Source: Chitinophagaceae bacterium
Lineage (GTDB): Bacteria; Bacteroidota; Bacteroidia; Chitinophagales; Chitinophagaceae
Direction of reading: 5' to 3'
NCBI GenBank assembly: GCA_023229465.1
Contig: JALNZE010000002.1
Location: 124,001 to 188,000, forward strand
Length of the DNA: 64,000 nt
The notes beneath the pieces were generated by a model, which was given only the letters and a program-made list of their open reading frames with translations, was not told the origin of the DNA and did not search any database. The translations under genes and the position numbers were made by a program. Position 1 is the stretch's first letter; the number at the start of each line of letters is the position of its first letter. Positions 8,225 to 17,140 of the stretch are shown piece after piece.

Positions 8225-9418
8225 TCAATCCATTGCATTCATATAAGTAGCCAGGTCTTTATCGCCTCTTCCGCTTAAACAAACCACTACTTTATCACTT
8301 GATTTTAAATTCAATTTTCCGAGTACAGCAAAAGCATGTGCCGTTTCCAGTGCAGGTATAATACCTTCTGTTTTACTGATATGGAAAGCGGCCTGCAAGG
8401 CTTCTTCATCGGTGGCGCTTAAGAAAGTACCCCGGCCACTGGCAAATAAATTCGCGTGCATCGGACCCACACCCGGATAATCCAACCCGGCCGAAATGCT
8501 GTGTGGCTCTACCACCTGCCCATCCGCTGTTTGCATAAGCAGGCTTTTGCTGCCATGTAAAATACCGGGTTTACCTAACTGTGTTGTTGCGGCGCTCTTA
8601 CCGCTATAAACGCCATGACCGGCTGCTTCTACCGCTACTAATTTTACACGCAACTCATCCAGAAAATGATAAAAAGCGCCTGCCGCGTTACTGCCACCGC
8701 CCACACAGGCCAATACATGCGTTGGCAATTCACTGCCGGTTTTTTCTTTTAACTGCCATCTCATTTCTTCGCTGATAACGCTTTGAAAACGTGCCACCAT
8801 ATCGGGGTAAGGATGAGGGCCCACAACACTCCCGATGATATAATGTGTATCAACGGGATTATTGATCCAGTCGCGAATGGCTTCATTCGTCGCGTCTTTC
8901 AGTGTTTTGCTGCCACTGGTTGCCGGAATCACTGTAGCGCCCAGCATTTTCATTCTTGCTACATTGGGGGCCTGCCTTTCAATATCTTTTTCACCCATAT
9001 ATACAATACATTCTATCCCTTTTAAAGCACAAACCGTAGCTGTGGCCACCCCATGCTGGCCGGCCCCGGTCTCTGCAATGATGCGGGTTTTACCTAATTT
9101 CCCGGCCAATAAAATCTGGCCAATGGTATTATTTATTTTGTGGGCGCCTGTATGACAAAGGTCCTCCCGCTTCAGGTAAATAGTGGCATTAAATTCCTTG
9201 CTCAACCGTTCTGCCAAAAACAGTGGTGTAGGCCTGCCTACATAATCTTTCAGCAAAAGCCGGAACTCTTTTTGAAAAGCGGCTTCATACATGATATCCA
9301 GGTACCTTGCCTTCAGCTCTGCCACATTCCTGTGCAACATTTCAGGGATATAGGCTCCGCCAAATTGGCCATAATACCCCTGCGCATCAGGATTTTGATA
9401 AGTTTCTTTTGTTGTCAT
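8225..9418 (-). CDS. trpB: tryptophan synthase beta chain
   Basis: PLP enzyme joining indole and serine to make tryptophan. The PLP lysine is Lys94 in HTGAHKINN, the catalytic Glu is Glu116 in AETGAGQHG, and the PLP phosphate loop CVGGGSNAAG is intact. Length 397 matches the TrpB1 type that works with TrpA, which is encoded just downstream. Confidence 0.98.
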   Translation of the reverse strand: MTTKETYQNPDAQGYYGQFGGAYIPEMLHRNVAELKARYLDIMYEAAFQKEFRLLLKDYVGRPTPLFLAERLSKEFNATIYLKREDLCHTGAHKINNTIGQILLAGKLGKTRIIAETGAGQHGVATATVCALKGIECIVYMGEKDIERQAPNVARMKMLGATVIPATSGSKTLKDATNEAIRDWINNPVDTHYIIGSVVGPHPYPDMVARFQSVISEEMRWQLKEKTGSELPTHVLACVGGGSNAAGAFYHFLDELRVKLVAVEAAGHGVYSGKSAATTQLGKPGILHGSKSLLMQTADGQVVEPHSISAGLDYPGVGPMHANLFASGRGTFLSATDEEALQAAFHISKTEGIIPALETAHAFAVLGKLNLKSSDKVVVCLSGRGDKDLATYMNAMD

Positions 9419-9433
9419 GTGTATTCTTTTTCG

Positions 9434-10075
9434 TCAGACCTGTTTTATCGCCGCGATAAAATCCTTTAATTTATTCATATCCTTTATGCCGGGAGAAATT
9501 TCAAACCTACTGTTCACATCAATCGAAAAAAGGTCCTTAGCCACGGGGTCTTTTACAAATTCCTTTAGCTTATCCGTATCACCCGGTTCAATTCCCCCAC
9601 TCAAAAAAAATGGCTTGCCTATATTCAGTCCCTGCAGCATCTTCCAGTCAAACTTCCGGCCCGTTCCACCATACCCTGCGCCTTCGGTATCAAATAAAAA
9701 CATATCCGCGATATCACGATAGTCTTTTACTTTCCATAAAATATTTTCATCCTCCCGCAAACGAAATGCTTTTACTACCGTTACATAATCGGCTATCTTC
9801 TCACAATATTTTGGCGTTTCATCGCCATGCAGTTGTACCAGGTATAAGCCACAATCATCTACGGCCTGCAACACTTCTTCCAGCGGGGCATTTACAAACA
9901 CCCCCACTTTATTAATGCCCCTGCCTTTTATTTTCTTTATTTCCGGCCGCGACATAAACTTATATACATACCTCGGCGACTTTGGATAGAAAATAAATCC
10001 GGCAAATTCAACGCCCATATCATCCAGTTGCAATACCTGCCCGGCGCTTGTCATACCACAAACTTTGATACGCAT
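9434..10075 (-). CDS. trpF: phosphoribosylanthranilate isomerase
   Basis: Amadori rearrangement of PRA to CdRP. The general base Cys6 (MRIKVCGMTS) and general acid Asp129 (LFDTEGAGYGGTGRKFDW region) are present, with phosphate-binding LSGGI near 178. Length 213 is typical. It is a stand-alone gene, not fused to trpC; it begins 1 bp after the trpC stop and is 15 bp from trpB. Confidence 0.96.
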   Translation of the reverse strand: MRIKVCGMTSAGQVLQLDDMGVEFAGFIFYPKSPRYVYKFMSRPEIKKIKGRGINKVGVFVNAPLEEVLQAVDDCGLYLVQLHGDETPKYCEKIADYVTVVKAFRLREDENILWKVKDYRDIADMFLFDTEGAGYGGTGRKFDWKMLQGLNIGKPFFLSGGIEPGDTDKLKEFVKDPVAKDLFSIDVNSRFEISPGIKDMNKLKDFIAAIKQV

Positions 10076-10076
10076 A

Positions 10077-10862
10077 TTAAGTTGCTTTTAGTTGATTAAC
10101 AAAATCAGCAAAAGCGATCGAAGGACTTATTTGTTTCATAAAGTTTTCACCAATCAGAAAACCCCTGAAACCGGCATTTCGTAAAGTTACAATAGTATCC
10201 ACAGTACTGATGCCGCTTTCCGCGATAGCAAGCTTTTCGCTGGGTATTTTGTTAATAAGATCCAGTGAGGTATCAATACTAACTTCAAATGTTTTGAGGT
10301 TACGGTTATTTACACCTACAAAATCAACCTCATCACAAATATGGTTCAACTCTTCCGTGTTGTGTATTTCCAATAAAACTTCCATTCGCATGCTTTTTGC
10401 CAACGCGGCCATCTTCTTTACTTCGGCAGGTGTTAAGCAGGCGGCGATCAGTAAAATCACTTCCGCACCGTAGGCTTTGGCTTCAAAGACCTGGTACGCA
10501 TCTACCATAAAATCCTTACGTAACAGGGGCACTTCATTAATGGTGGCTGCCATAAGATCACTTAATGAGCCACCAAAAAAATCATGATCCGTTAAAACAG
10601 AAATGCCGGAAGCGCCATATTTTGCGTAAGCGGTAGTAACTTCTTCCACTGTTACCCGGTTATTTATGATACCCTTACTGGGAGATTTTCTTTTAAATTC
10701 AGCAATGATGCCGGTTTTGGCAGGATCCAGCAGAAACTTTTTTAATGATAAAGGTTCATGTAAAAAGTATTTGGCTTTTTCCAGTTCCGAAATAGACATT
10801 TCCGATTTATGCTTCGCGACTTCCTTTTTTTTGTGGGCTACTATCGTTTCTAACAGGTTCAT
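10077..10862 (-). CDS. trpC: indole-3-glycerol phosphate synthase
   Basis: Closes the indole ring from CdRP. The diagnostic EFKRKSPSKG loop lies at 55-64 with the catalytic lysine and glutamate positions. VLLRKDF-like (PLLRKDFMVD) and GVNNRNL blocks follow, and the phosphate loop AESGIS is near 213. Length 261 is standard. It begins 1 bp after the trpD stop, so coupling is likely. Confidence 0.97.
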   Translation of the reverse strand: MNLLETIVAHKKKEVAKHKSEMSISELEKAKYFLHEPLSLKKFLLDPAKTGIIAEFKRKSPSKGIINNRVTVEEVTTAYAKYGASGISVLTDHDFFGGSLSDLMAATINEVPLLRKDFMVDAYQVFEAKAYGAEVILLIAACLTPAEVKKMAALAKSMRMEVLLEIHNTEELNHICDEVDFVGVNNRNLKTFEVSIDTSLDLINKIPSEKLAIAESGISTVDTIVTLRNAGFRGFLIGENFMKQISPSIAFADFVNQLKAT

Positions 10863-10863
10863 A

Positions 10864-11856
10864 TTACTGCAGGCTGATTAAGGTTTTCAATGACTGGTAA
10901 GCTTTACCGCTGTCGAGACTATCTACCGCGGCAAGGTAAGCTTCTTCATAACTGTTGTAGCTGCCTGTACCATGCAGCGCCATTGCGGCATTGGCTATTA
11001 CCACCGCATTCTGGGCCCAGCTTCCTTCGCCACTGATGATCTTTGTAAATATTTTCGCGGCTTCTTCTACCGTATTACCTCCGTAAATATCTTCGGCCAC
11101 TACCATCCGTTTACCCAATTGCTCAGGGGTCATCACTTTTTCCCCTTCATTGGTAATAACCTTGGTATCATTGGTAAGCGTTATCTCATCATAGCCATCC
11201 AAACTATGAATAATGGTGAAAGCCTTTCCTGTTTGCTGTAACAAATAATTATAGATACGCGCCATTTCCAGGTTGTACACACCCACCAATTGAAATGCGG
11301 GCGATGCCGGGTTTACCATCGGCCCCAGCATATTGAAGAAAGTTCTGACACCTAAATTTTTACGGATAGGACCCACAATTTTCAATGCAGGATGAAAAAA
11401 GGGCGCATGCAGAAAACAGATATTGGAAGTCTCGATTTCTTTGAGTAAAAGCCCATTATCATTTTTAAAACGATAGCCCAATTGCTCCATTACATTGGAT
11501 GACCCGCTGATAGATGTGGCCCCGTAATTACCATGCTTGGCTACTTTCTGTCCGGCGCCCGCTACAATAAAACAGCTAAGGGTTGAAATATTAAAAGTAT
11601 TCTTCCCGTCACCACCCGTACCTACAATATCCATTACAAGGTGCCCATTCAGGTCTATCTTCACACAAAGCGCCAATAGCGCATCCCTAAAGCCCTGCAA
11701 CTCCTCAATGGTAATACTACGCATTAGAAAAACGGTGATGAAAGCAGACAGCTCACTTTCATTATATTCGCCGGCAGACATTTTGAGTAAAATATCTTTA
11801 GCCTGTTCGCGCGACAGTGTTTTATGTTCAAACAAATATTGTAAAACCTTCTTCAT
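10864..11856 (-). CDS. trpD: anthranilate phosphoribosyltransferase
   Basis: Transfers the phosphoribosyl group from PRPP to anthranilate. The PRPP loop GTGGDGKNTFNIST lies at about 80-93, KHGNYGATS near 108, and the anthranilate-binding LGVRTFFNMLGP near 165. Length 330 is normal and it is not fused to TrpG. It begins 1 bp after the trpG stop. Confidence 0.97.
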   Translation of the reverse strand: MKKVLQYLFEHKTLSREQAKDILLKMSAGEYNESELSAFITVFLMRSITIEELQGFRDALLALCVKIDLNGHLVMDIVGTGGDGKNTFNISTLSCFIVAGAGQKVAKHGNYGATSISGSSNVMEQLGYRFKNDNGLLLKEIETSNICFLHAPFFHPALKIVGPIRKNLGVRTFFNMLGPMVNPASPAFQLVGVYNLEMARIYNYLLQQTGKAFTIIHSLDGYDEITLTNDTKVITNEGEKVMTPEQLGKRMVVAEDIYGGNTVEEAAKIFTKIISGEGSWAQNAVVIANAAMALHGTGSYNSYEEAYLAAVDSLDSGKAYQSLKTLISLQ

Positions 11857-11857
11857 A

Positions 11858-12439
11858 TTAGTTTTTTAACCAGTTACTGATTATTTTTTCTCCATCGGGT
11901 GTTAAAATACTTTCCGGATGAAATTGTACACCCTGCACATCATAAATAGTATGCTGCAATGCCATGATATAATGATTGGCATCGCGTGCCGTTATCTCCA
12001 GTTCATCCGGAAAATTTTCCTCACTGATTACCCAACTATGGTATCGCCCAACATCCAATGAGTCTGGCAATCCCTCAAATAACCTGCTCCTCACTCCCGA
12101 CTTCTCACTCCTGACTTCTACCGGCATAGCCACTCCATGGTACACTGTTGACAAATTGGTAAGCGTTCCCCCAAATGCCTCACCTATCGCCTGGTGTCCC
12201 AAACAAACGCCGAGAATGGATTTGCCGGCGGCATATTCTTTGATTAAAGGCAATAGCATTCCCGCTTCGGCAGGAATACCGGGGCCGGGCGACAGTATGA
12301 TCTTATCATATGCTTTCACTTTTTCCAGTGGCAATTCATCATTCCGGAAAACATCCACTTTGGTATGTGTGATCTTCTCAACCAGGTGAACCAGGTTGTA
12401 CGTGAACGAATCGTAATTATCAAAAACTAAAATTTTCAT
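11858..12439 (-). CDS. trpG: anthranilate synthase glutamine amidotransferase component
   Basis: Supplies ammonia to TrpE. Class I glutaminase residues are Cys79 (GVCLGHQ), His174 and Glu176 (QFHPES). Residues about 109-119 (VRSEKSGVRSR) look like an insertion compared with usual TrpG, between HGVAMPVE and LFEGLP. They are encoded by a 14-bp near-repeat (12086-12119) of the same style as the tandem heptamers behind hisB and hisD. The reading frame is kept, so the enzyme is probably active. It lies 33 bp after trpE. Confidence 0.96.
   Translation of the reverse strand: MKILVFDNYDSFTYNLVHLVEKITHTKVDVFRNDELPLEKVKAYDKIILSPGPGIPAEAGMLLPLIKEYAAGKSILGVCLGHQAIGEAFGGTLTNLSTVYHGVAMPVEVRSEKSGVRSRLFEGLPDSLDVGRYHSWVISEENFPDELEITARDANHYIMALQHTIYDVQGVQFHPESILTPDGEKIISNWLKN
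12086..12119. repeat. in-frame tandem repeat inside trpG
   Basis: On the minus strand, gaagtcaggagtga is followed by gaagtcgggagtga and then ggag: a 14-bp unit built from two 7-mers. It encodes the extra residues of TrpG. The GGAGTNA core is shared with the repeats at 14165-14186 and 18249-18283. Confidence 0.7.
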
Positions 12440-12472
12440 TGGCTATTTCTTTACTATGTCTTTGTCTTTGAA

Positions 12473-13894
12473 CTAAATATCTTCCGCTATCTCAATCGCT
12501 TTTTTCAGGGCATTCAGTTTATTGTTTACTTCCTGCAATTCATTTTCCGGAATACTGGCAGCAACCACACCGGCGCCTGCCTGGTAAGTGAGCGTATTAT
12601 TCCTGCTTAAAAAAGTACGGATCATGATGGCGTGGTTACAGGATCCGTTAAATCCCATAAAACCGATGCCGCCACCATAATAACTACGGGCAGTGGGTTC
12701 ATAGGCATCAATAATTTCCATGGCCTTGAACTTGGGCGCCCCGCTTAAAGTGCCTGCCGGAAATGTTTTGGCCAGCAATTCAAATGGGTTCTGGTTTTTC
12801 CTCACTTTCCCGGTTACTTCACTTACCAAATGAATTACGTGACTATAATATTGTACCTGCCGGTAATGACTCACTACAACTTCATCACAGGCCCTGCTCA
12901 GATCATTGCGGGCAAGGTCAACCAGCATTACATGTTCCGCATTTTCTTTGGCATCCAGTAATAATTTTTCAGCCATTTGCTGATCAGTCTCATGATCGCC
13001 GGTTCTTTTAAAGGTTCCGGCTATCGGGTGTACCATCGCTTTCCCGTTTTCAATAATCAATTGTGCTTCAGGAGAAGAGCCCATCAGTTTATAATCACCA
13101 TAATCAAAGAAAAATAAATAGGGTGAAGGATTTACACTCCGCAATGCCCTGTAAACATTGAATTCATCGCCGGTAAACCCCTGTTGAAAACGCCTGCTTA
13201 ATACAACCTGGAACACATCGCCCCTTAAACAACGCCGGATGCCTTTTTGTACCATCGCGGTATATGCTTCATCCGGCATATTGGAAGTTTCAACCCCATT
13301 GGTTTTAAATGGATATACAGGTACATCCTTGCTTTTAATCAATGATTCAACCATGGCCATATCCGACTCAAGACCCGCTATTTTATTTTCACAAATAAAC
13401 AATTCATCCTTAAAATGATTGAAGGCTATCACGTACTGATATAAACGGTAGCGCATCAACGGGATGATGGGTGGTTCGCTATTCGCGGCCTGTAACGAAA
13501 TCGTATCAAAAAACTGTACCGCGTCAAAACAGGTATAGCCATAAAGGCCCTGGGCATATAAAGCCTCTTTTGTTTCCGGAATTTTTACATCAAACTCCTG
13601 CATATAGCCCCATAATAAACCGGGAACCGCCGCCGTGTTATTGATAGCTATCCTTTCCGGTTTTTGCAGGGGCAATTTGAATTCGATACTTTTTGTAGAA
13701 GTTATCTCAATACCCCCGATGGCGTTGATACAAATAAATGAGTAACTGTTTTCGGCGGCGTGATGGTCGGTGCTTTCCAATAAAACAGTATCCCGAAACC
13801 GGTCGCGAACCCGTAAATAAATACCTACCGGTGTAAATACATCGGCCAGCATTTTTTTGCAAACGGTTTGTAATGCTATTTTTTTCATTCCCAT
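12473..13894 (-). CDS. trpE: anthranilate synthase component I
   Basis: Chorismate-utilising enzyme that makes anthranilate with TrpG. Typical blocks are present: SPYLFF, MGSSPEAQL, HPIAGTFKR, LSGAPKFKAMEIID and the C-terminal YYGGGIGFMGFNGSCNHAIMIRT split over adjacent strands. Length 473 is normal. The start may be the ATG at 13894 or at 13888. It is the first structural gene after the trpL attenuator, which ends about 85 bp upstream. Confidence 0.97.
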   Translation of the reverse strand: MGMKKIALQTVCKKMLADVFTPVGIYLRVRDRFRDTVLLESTDHHAAENSYSFICINAIGGIEITSTKSIEFKLPLQKPERIAINNTAAVPGLLWGYMQEFDVKIPETKEALYAQGLYGYTCFDAVQFFDTISLQAANSEPPIIPLMRYRLYQYVIAFNHFKDELFICENKIAGLESDMAMVESLIKSKDVPVYPFKTNGVETSNMPDEAYTAMVQKGIRRCLRGDVFQVVLSRRFQQGFTGDEFNVYRALRSVNPSPYLFFFDYGDYKLMGSSPEAQLIIENGKAMVHPIAGTFKRTGDHETDQQMAEKLLLDAKENAEHVMLVDLARNDLSRACDEVVVSHYRQVQYYSHVIHLVSEVTGKVRKNQNPFELLAKTFPAGTLSGAPKFKAMEIIDAYEPTARSYYGGGIGFMGFNGSCNHAIMIRTFLSRNNTLTYQAGAGVVAASIPENELQEVNNKLNALKKAIEIAEDI

Positions 13895-13980
13895 GCCCCT
13901 CTAAAGGGTAATTTATACCTCAAATTCCGAAGAGAATCCAAAGCAGGTGATCAAATATTTTCGCTTACCCCACAGGTAAT

Positions 13981-14009
13981 AAAAAACCCCGGCAATCGCT
14001 GTCGGGGTT
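13981..14009 (-). terminator. trp attenuator terminator
   Basis: Read on the minus strand, AACCCCG (14009-14003) pairs with CGGGGTT (13991-13985) around a short loop in which CA/TG can pair further, followed by a run of six T and then ATTA. It lies between the trpL stop (14043) and trpE (13894), so it can end transcription before trpE. The segment CCCCGA in its 5' arm can instead pair with TCGGGG at 14055-14050 inside trpL, giving the antiterminator. Confidence 0.88.
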
Positions 14010-14042
14010 CTGAATATGATTCAAAAAGTACTGGCTATGCCA

Positions 14043-14102
14043 TTACAATCCCCGAACGGAGTTTGTATGCCACCACCAATATTTGTTTGTTACCTGTTGC
14101 AT
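14043..14102 (-). CDS. trpL: trp operon leader peptide
   Basis: A 19-codon frame reads MQQVTNKYWWWHTNSVRGL and ends in TAA. Three consecutive Trp codons (TGG TGG TGG) make it a tryptophan sensor. Its last codons contain TCGGGG, which can pair with the 5' arm of the downstream terminator. A ribosome stalled on the Trp codons leaves that segment free, so the antiterminator forms and trpE is read. A ribosome that reaches the stop covers it, so the terminator forms. A promoter ends only about 5 nt before the ATG, so the peptide would be translated from a nearly leaderless mRNA. Confidence 0.9.
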   Translation of the reverse strand: MQQVTNKYWWWHTNSVRGL

Positions 14103-14110
14103 TATGTGTA

Positions 14111-14142
14111 CAAATTTGCGATAGAATACGAACATAAACAAA
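14111..14142 (-). promoter_or_regulatory. promoter of the trp segment
   Basis: On the minus strand, TTTG (14142-14139), 20 bases, then CAAATTTG (14118-14111). This fits the Bacteroidota consensus TTTG-N19-21-TAnnTTTG except for C in place of T at the first base. The expected transcription start is near 14107, about 5 nt before the trpL ATG. The assignment is by consensus and position only. Confidence 0.6.
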
Positions 14143-14164
14143 TCTTTTTTATCCTCCCCCCAAA

Positions 14165-14186
14165 ACTCCTAACTCCTAACTCCCTA
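14165..14186. repeat. tandem heptamer repeat at the hisB stop codon
   Basis: On the minus strand the hisB TAG stop runs straight into GGGAGTTAGGAGTTAGGAGTT, a 7-bp unit (GGAGTTA) repeated about three times. The same unit forms the 3' end of hisD at 18249-18283. Confidence 0.8.
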
Positions 14187-15317
14187 CACCACCCCCTTCG
14201 TTGAGGGCAAATAATTACTCAACGGGTCCCGCCTCACTGCCATCCTGATCGCTTTCGCGAATGCTTTAAAAATGGCTTCTATTTTATGGTGTTCATTTTC
14301 GCCCTTACATTCTATATTCAGGTTACATTTCGCCGCATCGCTAAAAGATTTAAAAAAATGGAAGAACATTTCAGTAGGCATTTCACCAATTTTTTCACGT
14401 TTAAATTCAGCATTCCATACGATCCAGTTGCGACCCCCAAAATCAATCAGTACTTTGGCTTCAGCTTCGTCCATGGGTAAGGCAAATCCATATCTTTCCA
14501 TCCCGCGCTTATCAACCAATGCTTTGGCAAAAGCTTCTCCCAGCGCGATACCGGTATCTTCTACCGTATGGTGCTCATCAATCTGCAAATCGCCCTTTGT
14601 ACTAACCGTAAGATCTATTTTTCCATGGCGGGCAACCTGGTCGAGCATATGATCAAAAAAACCTAACCCTGTATCAATATCCGCTTTACCATTACCATCC
14701 AGGTTTAGTTCTACCCTGATCTTTGTTTCATTGGTATTTCGTTCATGCGATACTTTCCGTAAACCCAATTTCAGAAAAGTATATATACCGGCCCAGCTAT
14801 CCGTTTCAAATGCAATGGTACCCCTAAGTCTTGTTTCTTCTTCAGCGGTTAAATCGTGTAAGGAAGAACGGAAATAAATGGCTTTACAACCCAGGTTTTT
14901 TGCCAGTTCAATATCGCTCCACCTGTCTCCTACTACATAAGAGTTAGCCAGGTCAAATGTTTCATTATGTAACAGGTGTGTAAGCAAAGCAATGCCAGGC
15001 TTACGCGTTGGTTTATTTTCAGTCGCGAATGTTTTATCTATACAGATTTCATCAAACACAAAACCTTCTCCCGCTAATGTTCTGTTCATCAGATCCTGGT
15101 AAGGAATAAAATCTTTTTCAGGATAGGATGCAGTGCCCAGTCCATCCTGGTTGGTTACCATCACTTTATAATAATCAAGGTCGGCTGCAATAGCGGATAA
15201 GGCAGTAATAGCGCCGGGCACAAAAGAAGTTTTTTCAATAGTATCCACCTGAAAATTCGTTGGCGGTTCCTGTAGAATTACACCATCCCTGTCTATAAAA
15301 AGAATTCGTTTACCCAT
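14184..15317 (-). CDS. hisB: bifunctional histidinol-phosphatase / imidazoleglycerol-phosphate dehydratase
   Basis: The N-terminal HAD-type phosphatase (about 1-165) starts with FIDRDGV (Asp9, Asp11) and contains VVGDRWSDIELA. The C-terminal dehydratase (about 190-377) shows the two metal-binding His clusters, FFDHMLDQVARHG and DEHHTVEDTG, plus later histidines such as HHKIEAIFKA. It performs steps 6 and 8 of histidine synthesis. It begins 1 bp after the cytochrome c stop and is followed by the trp promoter and attenuator. Confidence 0.97.
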   Translation of the reverse strand: MGKRILFIDRDGVILQEPPTNFQVDTIEKTSFVPGAITALSAIAADLDYYKVMVTNQDGLGTASYPEKDFIPYQDLMNRTLAGEGFVFDEICIDKTFATENKPTRKPGIALLTHLLHNETFDLANSYVVGDRWSDIELAKNLGCKAIYFRSSLHDLTAEEETRLRGTIAFETDSWAGIYTFLKLGLRKVSHERNTNETKIRVELNLDGNGKADIDTGLGFFDHMLDQVARHGKIDLTVSTKGDLQIDEHHTVEDTGIALGEAFAKALVDKRGMERYGFALPMDEAEAKVLIDFGGRNWIVWNAEFKREKIGEMPTEMFFHFFKSFSDAAKCNLNIECKGENEHHKIEAIFKAFAKAIRMAVRRDPLSNYLPSTKGVV

Positions 15318-15318
15318 A

Positions 15319-15768
15319 CTATTTATTTTTTGCCCGAACAGCTTTTACTTCTGCCGCGGTAACCGCAGAAGCCTTATTGGTCCAGCTATTCCGTACATAA
15401 GTTAATACATCCGCTATTTGCCGATTGGTCAGGTCTTTATGCGGGGCCATATTATTACTGTAATATTCGCCATCAATTTCTACCCTGTCTGTCATACCAT
15501 TCAATACAATTCTGATGATCTTTGCCTTATCATTCCCCACTACGGCGCTTGCCCCATCCAGTGGCGCGTTTAAATGTGGTACCCCGCCTCCGTCTACCTG
15601 GTGGCAGGAAAGACATTTTTGCAGATAGATGATTTTACCTCTTTCAATGGATTCGGTAATCAAAACGGTACTTTTTCCCGACTTTGTCGGCCCTGTTTTT
15701 TTAGGTAAATGCTGAAAACTCATTAAGGCTGCTATCAGCGCTATAGATCCACTAATTCTCTTCATCAA
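15319..15768 (-). CDS. small c-type cytochrome
   Basis: A 149-residue protein with an N-terminal hydrophobic export signal (1-19) and one haem c site, CLSCH (Cys52, Cys55, His56). A likely Met ligand lies in NNMAPH near 105. It begins 5 bp after the stop of the sugar dehydrogenase gene and ends 1 bp before hisB. It is probably the periplasmic electron acceptor of that dehydrogenase; the pairing is inferred from adjacency. Confidence 0.9.
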   Translation of the reverse strand: MMKRISGSIALIAALMSFQHLPKKTGPTKSGKSTVLITESIERGKIIYLQKCLSCHQVDGGGVPHLNAPLDGASAVVGNDKAKIIRIVLNGMTDRVEIDGEYYSNNMAPHKDLTNRQIADVLTYVRNSWTNKASAVTAAEVKAVRAKNK

Positions 15769-15773
15769 TCTGT

Positions 15774-17081
15774 TTATTTTCCTTTATAAATAATACGGTA
15801 AATAGTTCCTTTCTGGTCATCAGAAACATACAAAGAGCCATCGGGGCCCTGGGCCAGGCCACTGGGGCGGTGTTGCGCGCCACGGGTACCGGTTACCACT
15901 TCCAGGCCTGAAAAACCATCCGCGAATATTTCCCATTTACCGGTTGGTTTTCCATTTTCAAAAGGTACAAATGCCACAGAATACCCTTCCTGTGGTAATG
16001 GAGCGCGGTTCCATGATCCATGAAAAGCTACAAATGCGCCATTTTTATATTTCGCGGGAAATTGATCTCCTGTATAGAATAACAAAGCATTAGGCGCCAG
16101 GTGAGCGGGGAAAACCACTGCAGGATCGATAGCATCCTTACCGGCTTCTTTTTTACCATCACCCCCATATTCCGGCGCCAATATTTTTTTATGCTGCGCA
16201 GGATCATAATAAATATAGGGCCATCCCGCATCATCTCCTTTGTTCAGGGCATACATGGTTTCGGCAGGTATTTCGGCATTGTCCTGCTCACTATATACAT
16301 CCGGAAATAACCTGTGCAGGTCATCACGTCCATGCTGCATTACATATAACTGGTCTGACTGGTTGTTCCAATCCAAACCCACTACATTGCGCAGGCCGGT
16401 CGCATACCGAATGCCATCTCCATAAGTCTGGTTAAGTTTATCGGCCCTGAACTGCCAGATACCTCCGGCCGAATCGAGTACAGGGCAGGGCATCCTGCCT
16501 TTTGAACCCGGTGTTCTGTCCTGCTCCTGGCAGGAATTAGAAAAAGCGCCTATGTTCACATATATATTTCCCAGTTTATCAAGGGTTACCGACTTTGATT
16601 CATGCTGGCGGCGATTGATTAACCCGGTGATAATTTTTTCAGGTTGCGATGGATTGATCACTTCTCCTTTATCATTTAATTGATAACGGAATACTTCCGC
16701 GTCCGAAGAAGCATAGAGATATCCATTATTGATAACAAGACCGGTACCTCCGTAATTTCCCAGGCCGGTAATTTCCTCCGCCTTACCATCCCCGTTGGTA
16801 TCACGCAAACGAAGAATGCCTTTACCCTCAGCCACCCTGCCCATCAGTTTTACATAAATATCTCCCTGTGCCGTAACGGCAATATGCCGGGCCCTGCCAA
16901 CATTTTCAGCCACTTTTAAGGCAACAAAACCTGGCGGCAATTTGAGTCCGGCATTTTCTTCTTCAGCCCGGATGCCCGCGGTAGAAATAACTTTGAGTGA
17001 ATCTGATGCTTTGGTAACAGGGGTTGTTCCTATACCGGCCACCAGCAACAACAGGGAAAGAAAACAGAAATACTTTTGCAT
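15774..17081 (-). CDS. PQQ-dependent sugar / L-sorbosone-type dehydrogenase
   Basis: A 435-residue exported protein (signal peptide about 1-25) of the six-bladed soluble glucose/sorbosone dehydrogenase type. Typical segments are RHIAVTAQGDIYV, NIGAFSNSCQEQDR, YATGLRNVVGLDW, QHGRDDLH and the C-terminal RPSGLAQGPDGSLYVSDD. It would oxidise an aldose or sorbosone in the periplasm and pass electrons to the neighbouring cytochrome c. It sits between hisC (59 bp upstream) and the cytochrome gene, an unexpected passenger of the his operon. The actual substrate cannot be told. Confidence 0.85.
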   Translation of the reverse strand: MQKYFCFLSLLLLVAGIGTTPVTKASDSLKVISTAGIRAEEENAGLKLPPGFVALKVAENVGRARHIAVTAQGDIYVKLMGRVAEGKGILRLRDTNGDGKAEEITGLGNYGGTGLVINNGYLYASSDAEVFRYQLNDKGEVINPSQPEKIITGLINRRQHESKSVTLDKLGNIYVNIGAFSNSCQEQDRTPGSKGRMPCPVLDSAGGIWQFRADKLNQTYGDGIRYATGLRNVVGLDWNNQSDQLYVMQHGRDDLHRLFPDVYSEQDNAEIPAETMYALNKGDDAGWPYIYYDPAQHKKILAPEYGGDGKKEAGKDAIDPAVVFPAHLAPNALLFYTGDQFPAKYKNGAFVAFHGSWNRAPLPQEGYSVAFVPFENGKPTGKWEIFADGFSGLEVVTGTRGAQHRPSGLAQGPDGSLYVSDDQKGTIYRIIYKGK

Positions 17082-17140
17082 ATTATGAATGTGTTTGAAA
17101 TTTGAAATTACAAATCAAAACAATAGAATGGCTGTTTTGT

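Noticed and set aside
8581..9469. Plus-strand open frames opposite trpB
   Set aside because: They are antisense shadows of a conserved gene with no independent support.
14016..14204. Plus-strand open frame across the trp leader
   Set aside because: It is a shadow of the minus-strand regulatory region and carries no protein-like features.
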